Positions 16,543 through 25,230 of a stretch of DNA of 38,580 bases are shown here, one piece after another. The translations under genes and the position numbers were made by a program. Each line of letters starts with the position of its first letter. Position 1 is the stretch's first letter. This stretch comes from Pseudobutyrivibrio sp. OR37 (lineage in GTDB: Bacteria > Bacillota > Clostridia > Lachnospirales > Lachnospiraceae): assembly GCF_900113655.1 (NCBI RefSeq), contig NZ_FOQF01000031.1:1-38580 (forward strand). The letters run 5' to 3'. The notes beneath the pieces are model-generated. The model did not search any database, was not told the DNA's origin, and saw only the letters and a list, made by a program, of their open reading frames with translations.

Positions 16543-17364
16543 TTGAATAAGAAAAGAATTATAGCATTAGGTTTTGTGATGGCTGCTTTAATTATTGCTT
16601 TTACAGCATTCACATTAATAAATAAGAAAGATGTAAACAAAGGCTCTGCCCTAACACTTGAAGGCAATACAATTGTCGTTAGCATCTTTGCTAGTGATAC
16701 CAACACAAACTGGAATGACAAAGAGGATGTTGCGAAGAAGTCCACCATTTACACTTATCTAGATATTGCCTGCAATTATCTTGAGGATGCTGCATCAAAG
16801 TATGATAAAAAAGCTACTTTTATTAGCAATAAGAAGGATTTGGAATATAGTATAACATTTGATAAAAGCATAACCTGCTCAGAAGTGGTAGATAATGGCG
16901 AACTTGATGAGACTGTCTGGGAATTTATTGCTAGTAATATTGATGAAAGTACATTGAAACAAAAGTATGATGCTACAAATGTAGTATATATGCTTTACGT
17001 AGATTCAGACGAAAGCAACACTGCTATTAGCTGTACCAGGGATTATTACGACGGCATGCCATACGATTCCGAAATTGTTTACTTATATAATATAGATGGA
17101 GGAACAGTAAATTGTCCTGCCGTCTATGCTCACGAGATTCTTCATACATTTGGTGCTCCTGATTTATATACAACTGATGATGAATTAGGAATCACACAGG
17201 AGGTCTTAGATTATGCTAACAAAAACATGAGCAACGACATTATGCTTACCTGTTCAGACCTGTCAACAGATGAATACAATTACCAAGAAATTACAAATGA
17301 AGTTGATGACATAACTGCTTATTATGTGGGTCTTACCTCAAAATGCGAAGTGTTAAATCAATAA
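16543..17364 (+). CDS. Membrane-anchored HExxH zinc metalloprotease-like protein
   Basis: This 273-residue protein has an N-terminal membrane anchor (residues 5-27, IIALGFVMAALIIAFTAFTLI) and an extracytoplasmic body. Zinc site HEILH is at residues 197-201 in the context VYAHEILHTFGAPDLY; the downstream Asp could be the third ligand. This is typical of a loosely defined group of anchored proteases in Lachnospiraceae. The start codon is TTG, chosen because GAAAGGAG lies 7 bases upstream and it gives a complete anchor. It lies between the two SBP-GGDEF-EAL genes in the same direction; its substrate is unknown. Confidence 0.82.
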   Translation: MNKKRIIALGFVMAALIIAFTAFTLINKKDVNKGSALTLEGNTIVVSIFASDTNTNWNDKEDVAKKSTIYTYLDIACNYLEDAASKYDKKATFISNKKDLEYSITFDKSITCSEVVDNGELDETVWEFIASNIDESTLKQKYDATNVVYMLYVDSDESNTAISCTRDYYDGMPYDSEIVYLYNIDGGTVNCPAVYAHEILHTFGAPDLYTTDDELGITQEVLDYANKNMSNDIMLTCSDLSTDEYNYQEITNEVDDITAYYVGLTSKCEVLNQ

Positions 17365-17642
17365 AATTAGAATATCTTCTGAGCCTTTGAAAAAATCCCT
17401 GTAAATTTAATATAAGACATGGGCCTTCTATGATAAAATTTTTAAATATCAAGGAAGTTCCTGTACCTATGACCTGGACTCCTCTGCAAGATGTCATTGA
17501 TGTCATGCCTACATTTGAAATAAGTAGTTAATATAATTATCGACTTTTTTATTCAAAGCCTAGTTTTTAGCAGGTCATAAATTATCCTCAATTTTGTTGT
17601 ATTATCACCATATACAGTTATGTCCATGGATGGAATCAACCT

Positions 17643-19856
17643 ATGAAGCTTAGTCCTAAGAGAAAAATTATATCTATTAATATTATATTGCTAATTCTTG
17701 TTATCCCATTTTTTATATCTGGGGTTTCTTTTGCTGCTTCAAGCAATGAAAATACCATCATTGTCGGCGTTCCAACGGATAGATGCCCTATGATTTATAT
17801 AGATGATTCTGATGGTTCAATCATTGGAATTGGACCAGAATTACTTCGTATTGCCTGTGAGAATATCGGTTATAACGTTGAATTTATTGCTATGGAAGAA
17901 TCTTCACTAAAGGATGCGCTAGATAATACCTCCTATGATATAGTCATGCCTATAGGAAGCGAAATTGAAAGTGCATCTGGACAGTCATCAATCGTTTCTG
18001 ACGATTTAATGCTAACTCCTCTCACTGTTGTAACTTCTGAGGGCGATAATGTATCAGACATTAATCGTGCAAAAATTGGAATGCTTCAGTCTCAAGCTGG
18101 TATAGCAGACACGGTAAAAAGCCTATATCCAGATATTGAAGTCATACTGTATAAAGATATGTCCAAGTGTGTAGAAGCCCTACGTAAAGACGAAGTTAAC
18201 GCATTACTTCATAATTCCTACGTTTGGAGTTATGTCCTTCAGAAGCCTTCATATATCGATTTGCATGTTCAACCAACTACAATGCTTTCAATTGGTTTTA
18301 GAGTTGGTGCTTTAGATACACCTAATAATCAGGCGCTTATAGAAAAACTTAATGAGGGTATTGCTATGATTAGTGATACCCAGCGCCAGGCTGTTATTTT
18401 AGATTATACTTCTCGTAAACTGTACAAATATGATGTACAGGATTATCTTTACGCCGATAGATATGTCTTTATCATGTGTACAATTGTAATTGTTCTTGTA
18501 GCACTTCACTTTCTAGCAAAGCAACAACTGTTAAAGAAAAGAACCAACAATCAAATTCGCCAAATGATAGACTATGACTCACTTACTGGTGCTCTTAGTA
18601 TGGCCGGATTCCGTGAAAAAGTAAAAGAACTACTACTGGAAAATCCTTCCACTCCATATATTATTTCTTACAACAACATTAAGAATTTCAAATTCATAAA
18701 TGACAAAATGGGAATTAACTCTGCTGATGAACTTCTATGCTTCTGGGTAGAAAAATCATTGGAGTATTTCTCTGACAAAGAGGCTATGGCCAGAATTTAT
18801 GCAGATCAATTTGCTGTTTTATGCTGCCTACCTGATGACAACGGTTTCGAAGCAATGGAAACAAACGTATTTGAACCAGTCAAAAAATATTATATTAATC
18901 AGGGCAACGACTATGAAGTTCAGATATCCAGTGGTCTTTATGTCTTAACTCCTGAAGATTATAAAAATATTAACGTTGATAAGATGCTAGACTGTGCTAG
19001 ATTAGCTGAAAAGAAAGCACATCTATCTGTTACCGGGGGTTACGAAGTATATAACATAGATCAATGGGAAGCAGGAAGACTGCTTTCAGATATCTGCGGT
19101 CATTTTTCTACTGCTGTAAAACAGAATGAAATAAAAGTCTGGTATCAACCTCAAGTCAACTATAGAACTGGTGAAATCATAGGCGCAGAAGCTCTCTGTA
19201 GATGGAACCACGAAAGGCTAGGTTGGTTGAGCCCAGGTCAATTTATCCCAATGCTAGAACAAACTGGTCTCATCTACGATTTAGATTGTCTAGTTTGGGA
19301 AATAGTTTGCAAAGATATTCATAGATGGAACGAGCAAGGATTTAAACGTTCTATATCAGTTAACCTATCTCGATTTGATATAGAAAAGAACAAAAACATC
19401 TCAAAGCACTTCAAGAATCTTATCGAAAAGTACGATATTGAACCTTCTCAGCTAAGAATAGAAATCACTGAGAGTGCCTATGCTGATGATAACGAATTAC
19501 TATTAGAGACAACTGCTCAGCTACAGGATATAGGATTTGAAGTTGAAATGGATGACTTTGGCAGTGGCTATTCATCCCTAAATATGCTTACAGAAATTCC
19601 AGTTGATGGAATTAAACTTGATTATGTTTTCCTAAAAAACACTAAGAACTTTGAGAAAAGCAAAATTGTGGTCAAGCATATCCTACAAATGCTTCGTAAC
19701 CTAAAATATAAATATATTGCTGAAGGCGTGGAAACTAAAGAACAAGCCGATTTTCTTATTGCTATAGACTGTGAACGAATGCAAGGCTTCTACTTCTACA
19801 AGCCAATGCCTGTAGAAGAATTTGAAATTCTCGATTTCGATAACATAGAGTTGTAA
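17643..19856 (+). CDS. SBP_bac_3-TM-GGDEF(degenerate)-EAL protein, copy 2: predicted c-di-GMP phosphodiesterase
   Basis: This 737-residue paralog of the gene at 12759 has the same order: signal anchor (to about 32), SBP_bac_3 sensor (35-255), membrane helix (about 268-292), GGDEF domain and EAL domain. The GGDEF signature is even further decayed (YADQF near residue 386). The EAL motif itself is intact (GAEALCRW), with VNLS, IEITE, MDDFGSGYSSL, IKLDY, AEGVETKEQ and MQGFYF. It is therefore predicted to hydrolyse c-di-GMP in response to an extracellular ligand. Long identical blocks with copy 1 (for example ALLYNSYVWSYVLQKPSY versus ALLHNSYVWSYVLQKPSY) show a local duplication with some divergence. 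A terminator follows 11 bases after the stop. Confidence 0.92.
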   Translation: MKLSPKRKIISINIILLILVIPFFISGVSFAASSNENTIIVGVPTDRCPMIYIDDSDGSIIGIGPELLRIACENIGYNVEFIAMEESSLKDALDNTSYDIVMPIGSEIESASGQSSIVSDDLMLTPLTVVTSEGDNVSDINRAKIGMLQSQAGIADTVKSLYPDIEVILYKDMSKCVEALRKDEVNALLHNSYVWSYVLQKPSYIDLHVQPTTMLSIGFRVGALDTPNNQALIEKLNEGIAMISDTQRQAVILDYTSRKLYKYDVQDYLYADRYVFIMCTIVIVLVALHFLAKQQLLKKRTNNQIRQMIDYDSLTGALSMAGFREKVKELLLENPSTPYIISYNNIKNFKFINDKMGINSADELLCFWVEKSLEYFSDKEAMARIYADQFAVLCCLPDDNGFEAMETNVFEPVKKYYINQGNDYEVQISSGLYVLTPEDYKNINVDKMLDCARLAEKKAHLSVTGGYEVYNIDQWEAGRLLSDICGHFSTAVKQNEIKVWYQPQVNYRTGEIIGAEALCRWNHERLGWLSPGQFIPMLEQTGLIYDLDCLVWEIVCKDIHRWNEQGFKRSISVNLSRFDIEKNKNISKHFKNLIEKYDIEPSQLRIEITESAYADDNELLLETTAQLQDIGFEVEMDDFGSGYSSLNMLTEIPVDGIKLDYVFLKNTKNFEKSKIVVKHILQMLRNLKYKYIAEGVETKEQADFLIAIDCERMQGFYFYKPMPVEEFEILDFDNIEL

Positions 19857-19867
19857 TATTGTATTAT

Positions 19868-19890
19868 AGGCTGCCGATGGCAGCCTTTTC
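19868..19890 (+). terminator. Terminator of the second GGDEF-EAL gene
   Basis: AGGCTGCC, GAT loop, GGCAGCCT, then TTTC, 11 bases past the stop. Confidence 0.85.
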
Positions 19891-19892
19891 TC

Positions 19893-20036
19893 ATGGACTA
19901 TCTTTCATTAATAGGATCAATACTGATATTCTGTGTAGGCTTAAATCTTGTTTGGGGCAAAAAGATTCGTGTAGCAAATATGCTACCTGCCGCAGTTCTC
20001 GCTGTAATAACAGCTTATATCCCATTTTTTAACTAA
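19893..20036 (+). pseudogene. DUF554 membrane protein, C-terminal relic
   Basis: The 47 residues (starting MDYLSLIGSILIFCVGLNLV) match the last part of DUF554 membrane proteins, including the KKIRVANMLPA motif that closes the family. Intact members have about 220-240 residues. The ATG is probably an internal Met, with no ribosome binding site. The front of the gene is missing and the terminator of the previous gene sits in its place. Confidence 0.7.
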
Positions 20037-20058
20037 CAAAAAAGGAGTCTCCAAATGA

Positions 20059-20229
20059 AAACCTGTCATCTTAGCCATTGATGAAGCTCAGTATATTTAC
20101 CATAAGCTAAACCGTGCAGGTGGCGCTTCCACAATCATTGACAGTAATGCCATCACTGCACTTGCCGGTTACAGCCAGGGCAATCCTCGACTCATAGACA
20201 ATGAATTCATATTTTGTCAGCACATATAG
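20059..20229 (+). pseudogene. ExeA/TniB-like transposition ATPase, internally deleted relic
   Basis: The frame starts KPVILAIDEAQY, the Walker B region of ExeA-type AAA ATPases that assist some IS transposases. It jumps straight to YHKLNRAGGASTI and then AGYSQGNPRLIDN, the C-terminal sensor 2 region. The section between, normally more than 80 residues, is gone, and so is the Walker A part. A stray AAAGGAG with ATG lies just upstream in another frame. The relic overlaps the last bases of the GH78 gene on the opposite strand and marks an old mobile-element insertion. Confidence 0.7.
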
Positions 20230-22880
20230 TTATACTCACCGGCTAAAACCCGTTGCTGCGTTCCATTTGGAAGGATTAATTTTGCTTCAAGTCCTACAGG
20301 AATAAATAGATGAATATGAACTTTTTCGTTAATATAATCCCATCCCATTTCTATTTTTCCTGCTGGTGAATCATATGTTGCTTTTGCAGAAGTAAGTCCA
20401 TTTGCATCATCACCTATATATATTTCAGGTTGTATTATCAGCTCACCATCACAATAGTGTATTCCACATACACCATCCATAATCCAGCCTACAACAGCTC
20501 CATAAGAATAGTGATTAAGAGATGCTTTTGGTTCCTTTCCCGGCTGAATTCCATCCCAGTTTTCCCAAAGGGTTGTGGCACCTTGATTTACCTCATATAA
20601 CCATCCTGGCATTTGTGGATTCAATAGCAATTGATATGCCTCTTTTATATATCCTCTTTTCGCCAGCTGCCTGCATATTTCAGGTGTGGTTAGAAATCCT
20701 GTATTTAGCTTTCCATTTTCTCTTTTTACCATCACAGCTAACTGTTTTGCCGCAAGCTTGTCGGCCTCTTCGTGTAAAAGCCCAAAAGCCAGTGGTCGTA
20801 CTAATTGACATTGGCGTTCTGTAGTAATCAATCCATTTTCTGTATAAACTTCAATATAGCCTTGTCTTGCTTTCTCAGACACGCGAATTAACTCATTGAC
20901 TTCAGCTTCAGGTCTATCTAAAATTTTGGCAATCTTTGACATAAGCATTCCGGAATATGCAAAATAGGCATTAGCAACATCATAGTTACCATCCTTCATG
21001 CTTTCAGCCGCGCTTCGGCCTGGCTCACACCACTCGCCATAATTCATCCCCTTTTCGATCACATAATTTCTATTCTTTTTCGAATGAGACTTGTTAAAAA
21101 GTTTTTTCTTACGCGCCTCTTTCTTCAAGAATGAATACCAGTTGCACATCATGCTATAGTTTTCACTGAGAACACGCTTATCCCCGGTCAATTGATATAT
21201 TTCCCAAGGCACAATTATAATAGCGTCTCCCCACGCAACGGATCCAGCCAATAGCTTGGCAAAAAATCCAGGTTTATTGTTAGGAGGTGCAATGTTCATT
21301 ACTCTTCCATCAGAAAGCTGTGTATACCTACACTGTCTTAACCATTTTTTCAATACAGGAACTGATTCCATCAAACGCAGTCCTGTATATGCAAATATAC
21401 CAGCATCGCCAGTCCAACCAGCACGTTCTCTTGTTGGGCAGTCTGTTGGAATATCACAAAAGTTTCCTTTCTGACTCCACATTGCATTTTTTACCAACTG
21501 ATTTAGCGCTGTATTTGATGTAGTCACTGAAAGAGTATCCATCATCTGAGAATACACCGCATGGGCATAGAATACTGCTTTTGATAAATCGGCATTTGTC
21601 TCTACTTTTACATAACGAAATCCCATGATGGTAAAGTTTGCATGATAATGGTTATACCCAGCTTTCATTGTATAATCAATAGTCTGGTAGGTTCCACCTT
21701 CTTTATGACGTTTTCTATCTTGAAAGTTTTCCTGTGTAAACTCTCCATTTTGGTCTAATGTCTCACCATGAATCAGGCGTATTTTTTCTCCTGCCGCTCC
21801 ATTTGGAATTATAAGCTCAATCTGTCCCGCTAGGTTTTGACCAAAATCAAGAACTGTATCTCCTTTTGGAGTTTTAATGATTGTTGCATCAAACCTCTCC
21901 ATTCTTAGTATAGGCACAGTATCCATTGCTTTCAAAAGCTCATACCCAATAGGTACTTCCTTCACTTCATGCCAAGCCATCTCATCATCTGACAAGTCCT
22001 CCATTCTGGCATCATATACCTCGCCATGTTGCATATCATTCTGTCTAAGAGGGCCATTTTGTGATGCTTGCCATGTGTTATCAGTTGACACAATGGCTTT
22101 CCCGTTAATCTCTAGCTGGCATATTACTGCCGTTTTTTCGCCAAATAAATTTCTGTCACCATCTACACCTGATGTACTACGATACCAACCATCACCTAAG
22201 ATAATATGTATTTCATTTTCTCCAGTCTTAACATAGTTTGAAATGTCATATGTTTGATATGGTATTTCGAATTTATAATTGGCTGTTCCTGGTGTAAGCA
22301 CATAATCAGTTATTTTTTGCCCATTTATATATATTTCATAGAGTCCACAAGCACTGGCATATACTCTTGCAGTCTCTATTTTCTCCATTGAATCCAGGCA
22401 GAATTTCTTTCTAAAAACTGATGCTGGCTTATGAGGAAGAAACACTTCCTTTTTTTTATGCTTTTTCTCGTTCCATGCTTTTAAAGCCGTAGAGTTCATA
22501 TAATCTGGAGTACCTATATCAAATTGATACCCAATTTCCTCACTTGGCTCAATCCATTTAGCATACCAGTCATCACTGTTAAGCAGGCCATATTCAAAGG
22601 TGCCTCCATCTGCCCATTCACCTGAGCAATCGTCCTGATCCCATAAACGGATAGTCCATGACATGTTATCTCTTGACCTATGCTCTGGTGCAATAATAGC
22701 ATGCATTTTCTTGGATTCTACCTTGCCAGTATCAAGTATTATCTCACTACCCTTTTTTACAACTATTTGGTATGCGCTCTGCATAATACCTTCCTGACAC
22801 TGCCATGAAACATATAAATCCTGTGCATCTATTCCTATAGGATTATTCCGGTACTCGGTTTTACAATTTATTGCTTTCAT
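20217..22880 (-). CDS. GH78 alpha-L-rhamnosidase
   Basis: This 887-residue enzyme should remove terminal alpha-L-rhamnose from plant glycosides. N-terminal sandwich domains (about 1-330) include the YEIYINGQKITDYVLTPG segment of bacterial rhamnosidases. An (alpha/alpha)6 barrel follows, with the signature DCPTRERAGWTGDAG (about 475-490), whose Glu is a family catalytic residue, and GWLYEVNQGATTLWENWDG nearer the end. A C-terminal beta domain closes the protein. No signal peptide is present, so it acts in the cytoplasm on imported substrate. It is the last gene of the GH1-symporter-isomerase-GH78 operon and starts 32 bases after the isomerase stop. Confidence 0.93.
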   Translation of the reverse strand: MKAINCKTEYRNNPIGIDAQDLYVSWQCQEGIMQSAYQIVVKKGSEIILDTGKVESKKMHAIIAPEHRSRDNMSWTIRLWDQDDCSGEWADGGTFEYGLLNSDDWYAKWIEPSEEIGYQFDIGTPDYMNSTALKAWNEKKHKKKEVFLPHKPASVFRKKFCLDSMEKIETARVYASACGLYEIYINGQKITDYVLTPGTANYKFEIPYQTYDISNYVKTGENEIHIILGDGWYRSTSGVDGDRNLFGEKTAVICQLEINGKAIVSTDNTWQASQNGPLRQNDMQHGEVYDARMEDLSDDEMAWHEVKEVPIGYELLKAMDTVPILRMERFDATIIKTPKGDTVLDFGQNLAGQIELIIPNGAAGEKIRLIHGETLDQNGEFTQENFQDRKRHKEGGTYQTIDYTMKAGYNHYHANFTIMGFRYVKVETNADLSKAVFYAHAVYSQMMDTLSVTTSNTALNQLVKNAMWSQKGNFCDIPTDCPTRERAGWTGDAGIFAYTGLRLMESVPVLKKWLRQCRYTQLSDGRVMNIAPPNNKPGFFAKLLAGSVAWGDAIIIVPWEIYQLTGDKRVLSENYSMMCNWYSFLKKEARKKKLFNKSHSKKNRNYVIEKGMNYGEWCEPGRSAAESMKDGNYDVANAYFAYSGMLMSKIAKILDRPEAEVNELIRVSEKARQGYIEVYTENGLITTERQCQLVRPLAFGLLHEEADKLAAKQLAVMVKRENGKLNTGFLTTPEICRQLAKRGYIKEAYQLLLNPQMPGWLYEVNQGATTLWENWDGIQPGKEPKASLNHYSYGAVVGWIMDGVCGIHYCDGELIIQPEIYIGDDANGLTSAKATYDSPAGKIEMGWDYINEKVHIHLFIPVGLEAKLILPNGTQQRVLAGEYNYMC

Positions 22881-22912
22881 CTATTCCTGTTACCTCTCGC
22901 TCATTGGGTGTT

Positions 22913-23758
22913 TTAATTCACATACTCTTTTAGAAACTGAGAACTAATTTCAGCAGAAATTATTGGTGACTTCTGTTCCCAATTTCTATGGCTTTCAAGA
23001 ACAACCGCTTCTACTTCATTCTCTTTTGCAATTTCAAGCATTCCTTGTAAATCCATACTTCCTTTTCCAAGCTCACAACTATCGGTTTTTAAGATTGATG
23101 AAAGTGGTCCCGTCTGTTTTGAGCCTCTATCATTGATATGCCAAAGTTTCATTCGCTGCCCAAGTTTACCCATCCAGTATTCAGGATTCACTCCAATATC
23201 AGCAGCCCAATATGAATCAAATTCAAAATTCACATATTCCGGATTGGTCTCTTCAATCAAAACTTCATAGGCCATCTTTCCACTTTTTAATCTTCTGAAC
23301 TCGCAATTGTGGTTGTGATATAAAAGACTTAGTCCTTCGTTCTTTAGCAATTTTCCTGCTTCATTCAAATTATTTGCCAGGTCATAAACTGCCTTCTCAT
23401 CGGTATAATCAAAGTGATGCATGCCTGTAATAACCACATATTTTGTTCCGTAAAGATGAGCCTCTTTTGCCACTTCCTCTGTTCTTTTCAATACGCTACC
23501 CAAGTCAGAGTGTAAACTAATAACTTTAAGGCCGGACTCATCTATCAATTTTTTCCAGTTCAGCTTGCCACTTTTTCCCATAGGCATCCCTGCCAGACGA
23601 GTCAAGGCTCTTATGATAAATGGCATGGGGTGAATCATGTATGAACATAATTCAATCCCCTGATAGCCAGACGCTCTCAATCTACCCAATGTGTCTTGTG
23701 CCTTTTTTTGATTGCCTATCACGGTTCGAAGCTGAAACTGTTGTATTCCTCGAATCAC
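22913..23758 (-). CDS. Sugar phosphate isomerase/epimerase-like TIM-barrel protein
   Basis: This 281-residue protein belongs to the xylose-isomerase-like (AP-endonuclease-2) barrel family. Recognisable parts are GYQGIELCSY, VISLHSDL, a YHNHNCEF strand, the metal-binding VNFEFDSYWAADIG and LWHINDRG, and a final VVLESH. The pattern of Glu, Asp and His fits a divalent-metal site. Relatives in sugar operons act as isomerases, epimerases or 3-keto-glycoside hydrolases; the precise reaction is unknown. In this operon it would process a sugar released or modified during glycoside breakdown. Confidence 0.85.
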   Translation of the reverse strand: MIRGIQQFQLRTVIGNQKKAQDTLGRLRASGYQGIELCSYMIHPMPFIIRALTRLAGMPMGKSGKLNWKKLIDESGLKVISLHSDLGSVLKRTEEVAKEAHLYGTKYVVITGMHHFDYTDEKAVYDLANNLNEAGKLLKNEGLSLLYHNHNCEFRRLKSGKMAYEVLIEETNPEYVNFEFDSYWAADIGVNPEYWMGKLGQRMKLWHINDRGSKQTGPLSSILKTDSCELGKGSMDLQGMLEIAKENEVEAVVLESHRNWEQKSPIISAEISSQFLKEYVN

Positions 23759-23779
23759 CCTCTACTACCTCACTTTCTA

Positions 23780-25201
23780 TTATTTCTTCTGGCCTTTTGC
23801 CTGAATCTCAGCCATCTTTTCCTTTGAAAGAGGGCTTATTTTCATGCATATAATTGAGATAATCCATCCTATTATTGGAAATCCATAAAGCAATAACACT
23901 GTCAGATACTTAATACCATTAGTCATAGGATCATTTGGCTGTGGCATAGTTGTCTCATAACCAATAAGAGCAACACAGCCCATGGTAATCACTGTTGCTA
24001 ACGACGATACAAGTCGGTCAATCATAGAATAGGTAGCTGTAACAACAGCAGGAATAAACTTTCCAGAACGGTCTTTCTCATAATCGACTACATCCGCACT
24101 CATTGATGTTGTAGCTGCTGTGACACCCATTTTTGTTCCATTAACAGCTAGAGTTAAAACGAAATATACAATAGTTGGAAGTACTGCAACTGTAATCGTT
24201 CTCGTATTAATTGTCAGTAAAAATACAGTCATAAGTACTGTTGCAATGAGACTTACAAATGACCAGAATGAAATAGCTTTTCTACTTCCATGCTTACCTG
24301 CATACTTTCCTCCAATAATGGCGAACACGATTGAAGGAAGCATCGCAATTACACTGATTAATGTGGAAAGCTGCATATTTCCGATCAGTATTCCAAACAT
24401 CATTGTTGATACAATAGATTGACTACCAACCTGATTTGCAAGTTTTACAGCAGAGGCTGAAATCACGTAGGTTTGCATTGCTTTATTCTTGCCTAAAAGC
24501 GAAACCATATCTTTAAAAGAAACCTTTTCATTATTGGTTGCAGCCACATCTTCAAAATTTTCTGGACAGTCAGTCTCAGATACACCTATGCAAGCCAGAA
24601 TAATGAACACAAGAGAGATTGTCACTGTTACAATGCACGAAGTGCTAAGCATTTCAACAGAATATGTATTTTGATACTTTGGAAGAATTACCATTGTGAT
24701 TAAAATTGTCATAATCATTGGCGCAAAGTAACTATAAACAGTTGCCCATACCCCTACCATTGGTCTTTGCTCAGGATCATTTGTCATTACCGGACCCATT
24801 ATTTGGCCTGCAACATTATTCATGGCGTATCCAAATAAATAAATGACATACATTACTACGAAAAGTATAATTCCATGTCCTTTACCACTTCCCCAAATAA
24901 ATAACAATAAAACCGCTGCAGACTGAATCAGCCATCCGCCAAAAAGGAATATACGAATCTTTCCAAATCTGGTGTTAAATTTATCCACGAATACTGCAAT
25001 TACAGGATTTAGAACACCCTCAAGTATTCTACTGAATGTAAGAATAGTGCCCATTATCGCAGTTGCAATACCATACCCAGCATTTCCAACATAACTGACG
25101 TAAGTCATTAAGATATAAAAACACATTGCGTTTGCAGAATTCATTTGTGATAAGGCAATTTGCCAGTTCTTTGCTTTTCTGTAATTAATCTGATTTTCCA
25201 T
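23780..25201 (-). CDS. GPH-family glycoside:cation symporter
   Basis: This 473-residue transporter of the major facilitator superfamily, GPH (glycoside-pentoside-hexuronide) branch, has about 12 predicted membrane helices. It shows the typical loop FVDKFNTRFGKIRIFLFGGW after the second helix, and MSADVVDYEKDRSGKF in the later half, which matches the family's D-x-x-D-Y motif. It should import a glycoside with Na+ or H+. A Gly-rich start and a TTTGCTCC-type leader precede it. Its neighbours are cytoplasmic glycosidases, so it likely brings in the intact glycoside. Confidence 0.92.
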   Translation of the reverse strand: MENQINYRKAKNWQIALSQMNSANAMCFYILMTYVSYVGNAGYGIATAIMGTILTFSRILEGVLNPVIAVFVDKFNTRFGKIRIFLFGGWLIQSAAVLLLFIWGSGKGHGIILFVVMYVIYLFGYAMNNVAGQIMGPVMTNDPEQRPMVGVWATVYSYFAPMIMTILITMVILPKYQNTYSVEMLSTSCIVTVTISLVFIILACIGVSETDCPENFEDVAATNNEKVSFKDMVSLLGKNKAMQTYVISASAVKLANQVGSQSIVSTMMFGILIGNMQLSTLISVIAMLPSIVFAIIGGKYAGKHGSRKAISFWSFVSLIATVLMTVFLLTINTRTITVAVLPTIVYFVLTLAVNGTKMGVTAATTSMSADVVDYEKDRSGKFIPAVVTATYSMIDRLVSSLATVITMGCVALIGYETTMPQPNDPMTNGIKYLTVLLLYGFPIIGWIISIICMKISPLSKEKMAEIQAKGQKK

Positions 25202-25230
25202 TTTTGCTCCTTTTTACTATCATTTTGTAT

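Noticed and set aside
17430-17531. 33-codon frame between the metalloprotease and the second GGDEF-EAL gene
   Set aside because: It has no ribosome binding site and no membrane or family feature. It may be a gene fragment, but cannot be supported. The rest of 17365-17642 shows nothing clear.
21877-22236. Plus-strand open frame of 119 codons
   Set aside because: It is antisense to the conserved GH78 gene, without start signals or domain features.
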